In this document: one piece after another, positions 33,900 through 42,419 of the stretch
How positions within the stretch are numbered: the first letter of the stretch is position 1
Layout: every line of letters starts with the position of its first letter
NCBI RefSeq assembly: GCF_050596425.1
Contig: NZ_CP192292.1
Span: 1,054,001 to 1,118,000 of the forward strand
Length of the DNA stretch: 64,000 nucleotides
DNA from: G963665925 sp050596425
Lineage (GTDB): Bacteria > Bacillota > Clostridia > Peptostreptococcales > Acidaminobacteraceae
Direction: 5' to 3'
The notes under the pieces: model-generated
What the model was told of the DNA's origin: nothing
Databases searched by the model: none
The model's input: the letters and a program-made list of their open reading frames with translations, nothing else
Position numbers and translations under genes: made by a program

Positions 33900-34215
33900 T
33901 TGACTTGTGTAAAAATACGGTATATTGTTTGAAAAAAATTGATAGGGACTATATACCTTGTAGAAACAACACAAACCAAACTTTTTGCAGGAATCGTCGA
34001 AAAATGTCGAACGGTCATGAAGTCCAGTGAGGATAAGGTCACTAAGAAAAAAACACAAAACACCATATTTTTTTTAATTTCATAAGAACTCTTAAAACCG
34101 ATTTTAATTCTGTCTCTTGCCTTGTTTATAAATTTTCGATTTGCTAAAATATTAGGTGAGAATAAAAGAAAAAGCATTTATGAACACCTACTCGGTGAGA
34201 GTGGGTGGATTTTTT
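33900..34215 (+). other. Non-coding stretch before nrdD with its own promoter-like signal and terminator
   Basis: Between tkt and nrdD (about 460 bases) I see no convincing gene. TTGACT (33900-33905) and TATATT (33921-33926) are a possible but short-spaced promoter. A hairpin CACCTACTC/GAGTGGGTG (34185-34207) with T-run (34210-34215) is a good terminator that ends no visible gene and lies upstream of the NrdR boxes. A small RNA or an upstream transcript is possible. Confidence 0.45.
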
Positions 34216-34225
34216 AGTGCTTTTA

Positions 34226-34272
34226 GATCTATATGTTGTGTATTGAATCTTTATACATACCATATATTGTGG
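34226..34272 (+). promoter_or_regulatory. Pair of NrdR boxes upstream of nrdD
   Basis: GATCTATATGTTGTGT (34226-34241) and ATACCATATATTGTGG (34257-34272) match the NrdR box consensus acaCwAtATaTwGtgt at 12 and 13 of 16 positions. They are 31 bases apart, three helical turns, the usual spacing for paired NrdR sites. This supports deoxynucleotide-responsive repression of nrdDG. Confidence 0.8.
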
Positions 34273-34283
34273 GGAGGATCATA

Positions 34284-36389
34284 ATGCTTGGTAAAGTGGA
34301 AAAACGAAATGGCGCAGTGGTTGACTTCGATCGAATGAAGGTTGAAGATGCAATTTTCAAAGCGCTCGTGGCAACACACGACAGCAAATCCAGAAAGAAT
34401 TTAAGAAAACTCGCGGAGGTTGCAACAGACTACACCATCGACAATTTGACTGAAGTTTGCAACAATCATATCACTCCAAAAGTGGAAGATATTCAAGACG
34501 GGGTTGAAGTTGTCCTCATGAAAATGGGGGAATACGAAACAGCTAAGAAATACATAAAGTACCGCTATGAGCATAAACGAATGCGTGAAACCAAGAAGAC
34601 AGCCATGGATATCATGGGTATCTTTGATGAATACATAGGACAGAGCGACTGGACAGTTCGTGAAAACTCCAATATGTCATACAGCCTTCAAGGCTTAAAC
34701 AATCATGTTATTGCCAAGGCAACAAAGACATTTTGGCTAAACACAGTTTATGATGAAAGCATACGTGAAAGCCATGAAAATGGTGATATGCACATACATG
34801 ACCTGGGTCTATTATCGACATACTGCTGTGGCTGGAGCCTTGAAGATCTACTTATGAATGGTTTTGCAGGGGTTTCCGGTAAGGTAGAGTCTTCACCAGC
34901 AAAACATTTTGAAGCAGCCCTTATGCAGTTGGTTAATTTCATATATACATTACAAGGAGAAGCCGCAGGGGCACAAGCGGTATCAAATTTTGACACCCTC
35001 CTTGCACCCTTTGTTCACTTTGACAATTTAGACTACAAGAAAGTTAAGCAAATCATGCAGACTTTTGTTTTTAATATGAACATTGCAACACGTGTGGGTT
35101 TCCAAACGCCATTTTTCAATGTGACAATGGATAAAGAAGTGCCTTCAACACATAAGGAGTTGCCGGTCATTATTGGTGGAAAGCGTATGTTTGACCACAC
35201 ATATAAAGAGTTCCAAAAAGAAATGGACATGATTAATCTGGCCTTTTGTGAAGTTATGATGGAAGGCGATGCACGTGGTCGCGTTTTCACTTTCCCAATA
35301 CCGACATATAACATCACAAGTGACTGGGACTGGAATAGTGAAGTGACAGACAAAATTATGGAAATGACAGGTAAGTTCGGCATTCCGTATTTTAGCAACT
35401 TCGTTAATTCTGATCTTGATCCCGAAGACGTCCGGTCCATGTGTTGTAGACTGCGTCTTGACAACACGGAATTAAGACGTCGTGGTGGTGGTTTATTCGG
35501 TGCAAATCCAAAAACAGGATCCATTGGGGTGGTGACCATTAACCTTGCTCGACTAGGATATACTTCAGATACCCTTGAAGCCCTGTTCGATAGATTGGAA
35601 AGACTCATGGAAATCGCAAAGAATTCACTGGAAACAAAGCGTACCATCCTTGAAGAAAATATGCATAGGGGTCTTTATCCATATTCTAAGCACTATTTAC
35701 ATGATGTTTTTGAAGCCAATGGTGAATACTGGCACAACCATTTTGCAACAATTGGACCAAATGGTCTGAATGAATGTATAGCCAACTTTACCAAGGGAAC
35801 AGAAGATATAACAACACCTGCTGGCAAAGAGTTCGCAGAAGAAGTCTTAGATTTCATGAATGAAGTGCTCATACGATTCCAAGAAGAAACGGGACATCTT
35901 TATAACTTAGAAGCCAGTCCTGCAGAGGGAACAGCTCATAGATTTGCAAAGCGTGACCTGGAACTCTATCCAGATATCGTTGTTGCAGGGGATGAGTCAC
36001 CTTATTACACGAATAGTTCTCAACTGCCAGTTGGCTTTACAGAAGATATTTTTGATGCACTAGACCATCAGGATAGCCTCCAGGTACGATATACAGGCGG
36101 AACTGTTTTCCACGGTTTTATTCCAGAGAGAATAGAATCCATTGAGACGCTGAAAAAACTAATTCAAGGTGTGAGCAGTGGTTACAGACTGCCTTACTTC
36201 ACAATCACTCCAACATTTAGCATTTGTCCGACACACAAATACATTGCTGGTGAAGAACCGATATGTCCAGAATGTGGTGCACAAACAGAGGTTTGGACAC
36301 GGGTAGTAGGGTATCACAGACCAGTTCAGAACTGGAATGATGGAAAACAGTCTGAGTTCAGTGATAGACTTGAATTTGAAGTGTCATAA
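34284..36389 (+). CDS. nrdD: Anaerobic ribonucleoside-triphosphate reductase
   Basis: A 701-residue class III ribonucleotide reductase making dNTPs from NTPs without oxygen. It has an N-terminal ATP-cone (VEKRNGAVVDFDRMKVEDAI), the large barrel domain, a C-terminal zinc site (CPTH and CPECG) and the glycyl radical motif RVVGY. I use ATG 34284 after GGGGAGG; an in-frame ATG at 34233 falls between the NrdR boxes and is unlikely. Its activase nrdG follows 296 bases later, with a 118-bp palindromic repeat in the gap. Confidence 0.96.
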   Translation: MLGKVEKRNGAVVDFDRMKVEDAIFKALVATHDSKSRKNLRKLAEVATDYTIDNLTEVCNNHITPKVEDIQDGVEVVLMKMGEYETAKKYIKYRYEHKRMRETKKTAMDIMGIFDEYIGQSDWTVRENSNMSYSLQGLNNHVIAKATKTFWLNTVYDESIRESHENGDMHIHDLGLLSTYCCGWSLEDLLMNGFAGVSGKVESSPAKHFEAALMQLVNFIYTLQGEAAGAQAVSNFDTLLAPFVHFDNLDYKKVKQIMQTFVFNMNIATRVGFQTPFFNVTMDKEVPSTHKELPVIIGGKRMFDHTYKEFQKEMDMINLAFCEVMMEGDARGRVFTFPIPTYNITSDWDWNSEVTDKIMEMTGKFGIPYFSNFVNSDLDPEDVRSMCCRLRLDNTELRRRGGGLFGANPKTGSIGVVTINLARLGYTSDTLEALFDRLERLMEIAKNSLETKRTILEENMHRGLYPYSKHYLHDVFEANGEYWHNHFATIGPNGLNECIANFTKGTEDITTPAGKEFAEEVLDFMNEVLIRFQEETGHLYNLEASPAEGTAHRFAKRDLELYPDIVVAGDESPYYTNSSQLPVGFTEDIFDALDHQDSLQVRYTGGTVFHGFIPERIESIETLKKLIQGVSSGYRLPYFTITPTFSICPTHKYIAGEEPICPECGAQTEVWTRVVGYHRPVQNWNDGKQSEFSDRLEFEVS

Positions 36390-36541
36390 TCAAAAGGTTA
36401 GAATAAAACCATAGCATGCTGTGGGATACAATGAACTTTATGATACAATGAATTTTAGGAACAAGGGCTATTTATGTTCATAGTGTAAGCTAGACATGAA
36501 TGGCTCTTTTTTATGAATAGAATGTTTATAAGTCTTTCAAA

Positions 36542-36660
36542 TTGAACGACTTGCAAAATATCATTCAAAAATTTTTGTTATACTATATATAGATATTTAG
36601 GAATCGAAAGTTCTATATATGGTATGACCAAACTATGTAACTGTAATTTTGTAAGCGCCT
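36542..36660 (-). repeat. Palindromic repeat family P, copy 1 (between nrdD and nrdG)
   Basis: Read on the - strand it starts AGGCGCTTACAAAATTACAG and ends ATATTTTGCAAGTCGTTC, the family ends. On the + strand GTTATACTATATATAG (36577-36592) pairs with CTATATATGGTATGAC (36613-36628) over 16 positions, including two G-T pairs. AAATT flanks both sides, a possible 5-bp target duplication not seen at the other copies. No coding capacity. Confidence 0.88.
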
Positions 36661-36685
36661 AAATTAGAAAGACGTGGAGGTTGCC

Positions 36686-37390
36686 ATGCAAATTAAGGGA
36701 TTTCAAAAAACGACATTCATAGACTATCCGAACAAAGTCGCATCCCTTGTTTTTACAGGAGGATGTAATTTCAGATGCCCATTTTGTCATAATGGTGGTT
36801 TGGTGGTAAACCCAAATCAATACCCAACAACACTTCCTGAAACAGTCTTTCAACACCTCCAAAAAAGAAAGGGCATTATAGAAGGTCTGGTTATTACCGG
36901 AGGTGAACCAACATTAATGCCAGGGCTTAAAGCCTTCATAAAAGCTGTGAAAGATATGGGAGTGGCTGTGAAACTTGACACGAATGGAACCAATCCAAGT
37001 GTGTTAAATGATTTAATAGAAGAAGGCTTGCTTGACTACATTGCCATGGACATTAAGCATGTGTTCAGTAAATACAGCTCAGCCATAGGTCCAAGTCGAG
37101 TCGATCTATCTCAGGTTAAAGAATCTGTAAATATAATAATTAACAGTGGCCTTGATCACGAGTTCAGAACCACTGTTATAAAGGGCATGCATACAGAAAA
37201 TGATATAGCCCTTATGGCAGATCAGGTTCAGGGGGCAAAAAATTACATCCTTCAGCAGTATGTAAAAACTGAAGGAGAAATCATGCCCAACACCTTCAAA
37301 TCTTACACAATCGAAGAACTTGAAAGCATCATTGAAGCCATAGGCACAAATCACAAAATTGAATGCTTTAAAGCGAGGGGCAAGTATTAG
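36686..37390 (+). CDS. nrdG: Anaerobic ribonucleotide reductase activating enzyme
   Basis: A 234-residue radical-SAM protein that generates the glycyl radical on NrdD. The [4Fe-4S] ligands are in CNFRCPFCHN, and VITGGEPTLMPGL matches the SAM-binding GGE motif. The length and N-terminus (GFQKTTFIDYPNKVASLVF) match the NrdG variant common in anaerobes. Start is ATG 36686, five bases after GGAGG; the GTG at 36674 overlaps that site. Probably co-transcribed with nrdD through the repeat. Confidence 0.93.
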   Translation: MQIKGFQKTTFIDYPNKVASLVFTGGCNFRCPFCHNGGLVVNPNQYPTTLPETVFQHLQKRKGIIEGLVITGGEPTLMPGLKAFIKAVKDMGVAVKLDTNGTNPSVLNDLIEEGLLDYIAMDIKHVFSKYSSAIGPSRVDLSQVKESVNIIINSGLDHEFRTTVIKGMHTENDIALMADQVQGAKNYILQQYVKTEGEIMPNTFKSYTIEELESIIEAIGTNHKIECFKARGKY

Positions 37391-37393
37391 ACC

Positions 37394-37439
37394 TTGACGC
37401 GCTCATTTTTTACACCTATAATGTGACCAGACAGTCATA
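37394..37439 (+). promoter_or_regulatory. tetR-family gene promoter with overlapping operator
   Basis: TTGACG (37394-37399), 17-base spacer, TATAAT (37417-37422), immediately followed by TGTGACCAGACAGTCATA (37422-37439). The latter's right half CAGTCATA repeats the operator at 38217-38234 before the exporter genes. Placement over the start site fits autorepression. Confidence 0.7.
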
Positions 37440-37458
37440 TGGGAAGGAAGTGCTGGTT

Positions 37459-38085
37459 GTGCCACATCAAACTTTTTTTAATTTACCTAAGGAAAAACAG
37501 CAAAGAATTATAGATGTTTGCATTGATGAATTTGCAGAAAAGACATATCACAATGCAAGTATAAGCAATATTGTTAGACAGAGTAAGATTGCCAAGGGTA
37601 GTTTTTACCAGTATTTTGAAGATAAGAAAGACATCTTTAAATATATCCTAAAATATATGGGAGACAAAAAACTCGCCTACTATTCTGAAATCATTCCAAG
37701 GATCAATGAAATGGACTTTTTTGAACTTTTAAAAGCCTTTTATGTCAGTGGCGTGGTTTTTGCAAAAGACCACCCCAAACTAACGAAAATCGGTAATTTT
37801 GTGTTAAAAACAGATGATGAAGATTTGAAAAAAGAACTGATGAAAGAAAGCGGAGCCAGGTCAAGTGATTTCATGTCTATGCTCATAAAAGGGGCAATAG
37901 AACGCGGTGAGCTTCGATCTGATATAGAGATTGACTTTATAAATCATATCATTCAATCAATGAGCCTTTCTACGATTGACTACTATTATAAAAAACATGA
38001 TAGTCTTGGTGAAGAAGAGAAGGACTTTATTCATCTAACGCATCAAATGGTAGACTGCCTTAGAGATGGGCTTTCAGGCCAATAG
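37459..38085 (+). CDS. TetR-family repressor of the adjacent ABC exporter
   Basis: A 208-residue TetR-family protein. The N-terminal HTH spans RQRIIDV-type residues (here QQRIIDVCIDEF) through ISNIVRQSKIAKGSFYQYFEDK; the C-terminal ligand domain is variable. The apparent frame extends upstream to GTG 37423, but that lies at the promoter -10, so I choose GTG 37459 (VPHQTFFNLP), nine bases after AAGGAA. It most likely represses itself and the ABC-2 exporter genes that follow, whose control region carries a matching palindrome. Effector unknown. Confidence 0.85.
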   Translation: MPHQTFFNLPKEKQQRIIDVCIDEFAEKTYHNASISNIVRQSKIAKGSFYQYFEDKKDIFKYILKYMGDKKLAYYSEIIPRINEMDFFELLKAFYVSGVVFAKDHPKLTKIGNFVLKTDDEDLKKELMKESGARSSDFMSMLIKGAIERGELRSDIEIDFINHIIQSMSLSTIDYYYKKHDSLGEEEKDFIHLTHQMVDCLRDGLSGQ

Positions 38086-38143
38086 GGCTGGGAGAATAAA
38101 GCTTTGAAAATATAAATAGAGAGGCACTGAAAACAAGAAGGAA

Positions 38144-38234
38144 TTGACAAATATATGAATACAGTATATCATGACCACATAGTCACATGACCGTGTGGTC
38201 ATTTTTTTACGAGATGTATGACTGGTCAGTCATA
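38144..38234 (+). promoter_or_regulatory. Control region of the ABC exporter operon
   Basis: TTGACA (38144-38149) and TATCAT (38167-38172), spacer 17. Next comes the inverted repeat ATGACCACA/TGTGGTCAT (38171-38179 with 38194-38202), followed by seven T residues, which could act as terminator or operator. A second palindrome TATGACTG-GT-CAGTCATA (38217-38234) has perfect 8-bp arms. The second shares its half-site with the tetR promoter and is the best repressor-site candidate. Confidence 0.72.
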
Positions 38235-38253
38235 ATTCCATAGGAGGGACAGT

Positions 38254-39108
38254 ATGATCCTTGTTAAAAATCTGTTTCACTCATATACAAATAATGAAAT
38301 GTATGCTGTTGAAGATGTCAATTTTAGCATTCAAAAAGGAGAAATTTTTGGTTTTTTAGGCCCGTCCGGTGCAGGAAAATCAACCACGCAAAACATTTTG
38401 ACAGGCCTACTTGATATTCAAGGCGGACAAGCGAGCATTGATGGTGAAGATGTACGAAAAAAATCTCAAAAGCTCTTTAACATCATGGGGGTTTCCTTTG
38501 AACAACCCAATGTCTACAGAAAGCTAACGGCTCTAGAAAACCTAGAGTTCTATGCAGATTTATTCAGTGTGCCAACAGAAGACCCTAAAAAACTGCTTAA
38601 AATGGTCGGGCTTGAAGATGCTATGCACAAAAAAGCTGGTGCGTTTTCAAAAGGTATGCTCCAGCGCCTTGTTTTTTGCAGATCCATGCTTAACAAACCC
38701 AAGGTTTGGTTTCTTGATGAACCCACTTCAGGACTGGATCCAACAACAGCCAGTCGAATCAAAGACATCATCAACGAAAAAAGACGCCAAGGGGCAACCA
38801 TTTTCCTGACGACCCATAACATGTATATTGCTGATGAGCTCTGTGACCGTGTGGCATTTATCAATGAAGGAAAAATTGCTGCAATGGATACTCCAAGAGA
38901 CTTAAAGCTAAAACATGGTCAGAAACTGCTGCGCGTAGAATATCTGGAAGGAAATGAACTGATTCAATCTAGTTTGTCCATGCGAAAAGAAGAGGATAAA
39001 GCCCTGCTTAAGAAGCTCATTGAAAATGGACAAATTGACACCATGCATTCTCAAGAAGCCAGTTTGGAACAAATATTTATTAAACTGACAGGGAGGGGGC
39101 TGGACTAA
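38254..39108 (+). CDS. ABC transporter ATPase (ABC-2 exporter, DrrA-like)
   Basis: A 284-residue ATP-binding subunit: Walker A GPSGAGKST near residue 36, a signature region FSKGMLQRL (the degenerate form usual in DrrA/CcmA-type exporters), Walker B VWFLDEPTSGLDP and the TTHN switch histidine. It powers the two membrane proteins that follow. ATG start after AGGAGGGA. The stop overlaps the next ATG by one base. Drug or lipid export is the usual role; substrate unknown. Confidence 0.92.
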   Translation: MILVKNLFHSYTNNEMYAVEDVNFSIQKGEIFGFLGPSGAGKSTTQNILTGLLDIQGGQASIDGEDVRKKSQKLFNIMGVSFEQPNVYRKLTALENLEFYADLFSVPTEDPKKLLKMVGLEDAMHKKAGAFSKGMLQRLVFCRSMLNKPKVWFLDEPTSGLDPTTASRIKDIINEKRRQGATIFLTTHNMYIADELCDRVAFINEGKIAAMDTPRDLKLKHGQKLLRVEYLEGNELIQSSLSMRKEEDKALLKKLIENGQIDTMHSQEASLEQIFIKLTGRGLD

Positions 39109-40142
39109 TGTTAAAAAGAATTTTAACACTGATGAAGAAAGATATAAAACTGGTAACAAGAAACTGGTACTTATTCATCACAATCTTTGTAGCGGTCCTG
39201 TTTAGTCTCTTGGTGAACTTTGTTATTCCTGAAAATTTAAGTTTTGAGCCAAGAGTCTTTATCCTTGATGAAAGCGAAGGGATGGCCCTTCATGCTATGG
39301 CAGTAGACTTGGCATCAAAAGATAATGGCACAATGGTTAAAACAAGACAGGCCCTTGAGGAGAATGTGAAAGAATCAAGAACCAGTTTGGGAATGGTCTT
39401 AAAAGGAACACTTGAAGACCCAGATGCGGAATTTGTGCTTCATGGATATGAAAACAGTAAGTCAAAGGCCTTATTAAGGTTGGAGATGGATGATTACTAT
39501 GGAAAAATTACTAAAAATATAGATGTGCCCATAAAACAGATTGGAAGTATGAGAAAAACTTATGAAGTCACTTTCAATCACTCCCTTCTTCCCATGTTTT
39601 TACTGATGGAACCTGTTCTCATGGGGCTATTTTTTATAGCCACCCTCATGCTTTTTGAAAAAGCAGAAGGGACAGTGGAGGCCTATGCTGTTTCGCCAGG
39701 AAAAACCTTTGAATACTTATTTTCAAAAATAACTATCATGTTTCTTCTGGGCCTTGTATCCATGTACTTTGTTACATTCACCACAGTGGGTCTGCGAGCC
39801 AATATAGGTTTAATGTTATTGATCGCTCTATCTGGAAGTTTTTTTGGTTCCAGCCTTGGTCTTTTTATAACAAGCTTTTTTGACAGATTGTCAAAAGCCA
39901 TGGTCTGGATTATCTTTGTCTCCCTTCTGTTATCAGCGCCATTTGCATCTTATTATCTTCCAAGTTTTTCACCGCTATTGATACGGATGATGCCCACATA
40001 TTCATTGTTGTTTGCTTTGAAAGAAACCATATACCAAACAGGGCAAACTGATATTGTGTATAAGGCAGTAGGTCTTTCGTTTATGACGGGTATGATCTTA
40101 TTTGGAATGGTCTATACGCGTTACAGGAAAAAGTTGGTATAG
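39108..40142 (+). CDS. ABC-2 exporter permease, first subunit
   Basis: A 344-residue ABC-2 permease with one N-terminal membrane helix (about residues 18-38), a large extracytoplasmic region, and five hydrophobic helices from about residue 165 to the end. The first of these begins LPMFLLMEPVLMGLFFIATL. The next gene encodes a second permease of the same architecture, so the exporter is probably a heterodimer driven by the upstream ATPase. Start ATG overlaps the ATPase stop, with GGGAGGGGG upstream. Confidence 0.87.
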   Translation: MLKRILTLMKKDIKLVTRNWYLFITIFVAVLFSLLVNFVIPENLSFEPRVFILDESEGMALHAMAVDLASKDNGTMVKTRQALEENVKESRTSLGMVLKGTLEDPDAEFVLHGYENSKSKALLRLEMDDYYGKITKNIDVPIKQIGSMRKTYEVTFNHSLLPMFLLMEPVLMGLFFIATLMLFEKAEGTVEAYAVSPGKTFEYLFSKITIMFLLGLVSMYFVTFTTVGLRANIGLMLLIALSGSFFGSSLGLFITSFFDRLSKAMVWIIFVSLLLSAPFASYYLPSFSPLLIRMMPTYSLLFALKETIYQTGQTDIVYKAVGLSFMTGMILFGMVYTRYRKKLV

Positions 40143-40155
40143 GGAGGTGGATTCT

Positions 40156-41160
40156 ATGTTAAAACGGATTATGAGTATTGTAAAACGTGATTTTAAGAGC
40201 AGTGTGAGAGAGTTTATACTGCTTTATATTATGATAGCTCCCTTTATACTGGCTTTTGGACTGACCTTCTTTATTCCTTCAGTGGAATCAACGACCATGC
40301 AGTTTGCCATTCACTCGAATGTAGAAGAAGACTTTTTAGAATATGCCAGGCAGTTTGGGGTGGTAGAAGTTTTTGATTCTCAATCAGCCATTACAAAGAG
40401 GTTGTCAGCCATAGATGAAGTGATTGGTGTTGACTCAAATGGAGATGGTCTGGAGATACTGATTTATGGTGATGAACGGGAAGGGGCTCAGGAACTTGCC
40501 ATAAAAATGGTGCGGGCCTATGAAAGTGGAAAAACACTTAATGACTACTCATTCTCAAGCTTAGGCGAAAGTGAATCGCCGGTGGCTTTGATTGGAGTGA
40601 TCAGCCTGTTTGCCATGGCCCTGGCTTTAGGTGGCGGAATCATTGGACTCAATATAATTGAAGAAAAAGAAGAAGGAACAGTTCAGGCCATTCATGTCAG
40701 TCCTGTTCGACAAGTAGAGTTTTTTGCCGGTAAAAGCATATTGGGGGCCCTAATAGCTATGATCCAAATTATTGGGATATTATTTATTGTTGGTTACGGC
40801 GATGTTAACTTGGCTCAGACAATTGCTTTTAGTTTTGTCAACCTAACAATTCTCATTCTTTTAGGCTTTTTAATTGGTGTTTTAAGCAGCAATCAAGTTA
40901 TGGGGCTTGCCAATATGAAGTTTCTATTTTTGCCGATCGCTGTATCAATTTTGGGGGCGGTGCTTGTGCCAGCAAACTGGAAGTTTACCCTTTACTGGTC
41001 CCCATTTTACTGGAGTTATCTGGGGTATGAAAAAATTCTTCAAAGAACTGCGTCGTGGTTTGATATTGGACAGTACAGTCTTTATATATTGATTCTCTTT
41101 ATTATGATTTTCTATTTTTCAAAGCGGTATATAAAAAAAGGACTGACACAAACTTCATGA
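40156..41160 (+). CDS. ABC-2 exporter permease, second subunit
   Basis: A 334-residue ABC-2 permease of the same layout: an N-terminal helix, an extracytoplasmic domain, then a C-terminal bundle with EEKEEGTVQAIHVSPV, the amphipathic segment characteristic of the family, after the second helix. Start is ATG 40156 following GGGAGGTGG; an upstream in-frame ATG at 40102 lies within the previous gene. It closes the tetR-controlled operon. Confidence 0.87.
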   Translation: MLKRIMSIVKRDFKSSVREFILLYIMIAPFILAFGLTFFIPSVESTTMQFAIHSNVEEDFLEYARQFGVVEVFDSQSAITKRLSAIDEVIGVDSNGDGLEILIYGDEREGAQELAIKMVRAYESGKTLNDYSFSSLGESESPVALIGVISLFAMALALGGGIIGLNIIEEKEEGTVQAIHVSPVRQVEFFAGKSILGALIAMIQIIGILFIVGYGDVNLAQTIAFSFVNLTILILLGFLIGVLSSNQVMGLANMKFLFLPIAVSILGAVLVPANWKFTLYWSPFYWSYLGYEKILQRTASWFDIGQYSLYILILFIMIFYFSKRYIKKGLTQTS

Positions 41161-41251
41161 TGTCAAACGTTTGTAATACATGAAATGTCGATCCTCTGTT
41201 AAAATGGAAATAGATGATGAATCTTAAGACAGATATGAAGGGGGATTCGAT

Positions 41252-42205
41252 ATGAAACGTGTTTTGGTTACAAGAGATATTCCGGAAAGTGGAATAGAAA
41301 TGCTTCAGCAAAAATACGAGGTTGTTGTTAACAGGGAAGATATACCCATGACAAGGGAAGAAATGTTAGCAGAATTTCCAAAGTATGATGCTGTATTAAC
41401 AGCACTTAGTGATGTTATCGATGAAGAAATTATGAGAGCAGCACCAAATGTTAAGATATTTGCAAACTACGCTGTTGGATTTAACAACTTTCATGTAGAG
41501 CCTGCCAAGAAATTTGGTGTGGCTATGTCGAACACACCTGATGTCTTGTCGGACTCAACGGCAGAAACCGCATGGGCCCTTTTGTTTGCAGTCTCAAGGA
41601 GAATACTTGAAGCTGATAGGTATGTGCGCGAAGGCAAGTGGAAGCGGTTTTCTCACAAATTACTTCTTGGTCAAGATGTTTATGAAAAAACAATTGGTAT
41701 TATAGGGGCTGGAAGAATTGGTCAGCGCTTTGCTGAAAAGGCAAGGGGCTACCATATGAGAATTCTCTACCATAACAGGTCTCGGAACCTGGACTTTGAG
41801 AAAAGGTTCAATGCCACATATGTGGAACTGGATCAGCTCTACGCACAGAGTGATTTTATTTCCTTGCACTGTCCTTTAACAGAAGAGACACACCATTTGA
41901 TTGATGAAGAGGCCTTTAAGAAAATGAAGTTTTCATCAGTGATTATAAACACGTCACGAGGCCCTGTTATAGATGAAAATGCCCTAGTCAATGCTCTTAA
42001 AAATAATGAAATATGGGGCGCTGGTCTGGATGTGTACGAAAACGAACCAGAAATTCATCCAGAACTGCTTGAAATGGACAATGTTGTGTTACTGCCCCAC
42101 TTAGGAAGTGCCACATCAGAAACCAGAGAAAAAATGAGTCAAATGGCAGCACGAAACATTATTGAAGTGCTTGAAGGACGAGAACCAATTAACTCAGTTT
42201 ATTAA
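41252..42205 (+). CDS. D-2-hydroxyacid dehydrogenase, glyoxylate/hydroxypyruvate reductase-like
   Basis: A 317-residue NAD(P)-dependent dehydrogenase. It contains the Rossmann motif GIIGAGRIGQRFAEKARG, the arginine-bearing INTSRGPVIDE, and the catalytic histidine in LLPHLGSAT; a glutamate in GLDVYENEPE completes the triad. This group reduces glyoxylate, hydroxypyruvate or other 2-ketoacids, and exact specificity is not readable. ATG start follows AAGGGGGAT. A single gene, with a palindromic repeat and a terminator downstream. Confidence 0.88.
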   Translation: MKRVLVTRDIPESGIEMLQQKYEVVVNREDIPMTREEMLAEFPKYDAVLTALSDVIDEEIMRAAPNVKIFANYAVGFNNFHVEPAKKFGVAMSNTPDVLSDSTAETAWALLFAVSRRILEADRYVREGKWKRFSHKLLLGQDVYEKTIGIIGAGRIGQRFAEKARGYHMRILYHNRSRNLDFEKRFNATYVELDQLYAQSDFISLHCPLTEETHHLIDEEAFKKMKFSSVIINTSRGPVIDENALVNALKNNEIWGAGLDVYENEPEIHPELLEMDNVVLLPHLGSATSETREKMSQMAARNIIEVLEGREPINSVY

Positions 42206-42210
42206 ATAGA

Positions 42211-42328
42211 GAGACTTGCAAAATATCATTCGAGAACCTCCGCTATACCGTACAGAAAGATTTAAGAATCAAGAACGCTATATAGGGTATGGCAAGGGCA
42301 TAGATCTGTAATTTTGCAAGCGCCTGAA
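42211..42328 (-). repeat. Palindromic repeat family P, copy 2
   Basis: On the - strand it runs from TTCAGGCGCTTGCAAAATTA to ATATTTTGCAAGTCTCTC. The inner stem pairs 42237-42249 with 42286-42298 (nine Watson-Crick pairs, two G-T, two mismatches). It lies between the dehydrogenase stop and its terminator, so it is transcribed in the 3' UTR. Confidence 0.88.
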
Positions 42329-42337
42329 TAAAATAAA

Positions 42338-42384
42338 TGACCCCCATGTAAGGACATTTGTCTAAACATGAGGGTCAATTTTTA
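42338..42384. terminator. Terminator between convergent genes
   Basis: TGACCCCCATGT (42338-42349) pairs with ACATGAGGGTCA (42366-42377) with one mismatch, then ATTTTTATT. It serves the dehydrogenase; A-rich sequence on the left could help the convergent yjiH-like gene. Confidence 0.8.
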
Positions 42385-42419
42385 TTATATGCTTAAACTA
42401 TGTTAAGGCGAGAGAGCAT

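Noticed and set aside
33828..34177. Two - strand frames of 76 and 94 codons in the gap before nrdD
   Set aside because: No ribosome binding sites, low-complexity residues, and mutual overlap; typical of A+T-rich non-coding DNA.
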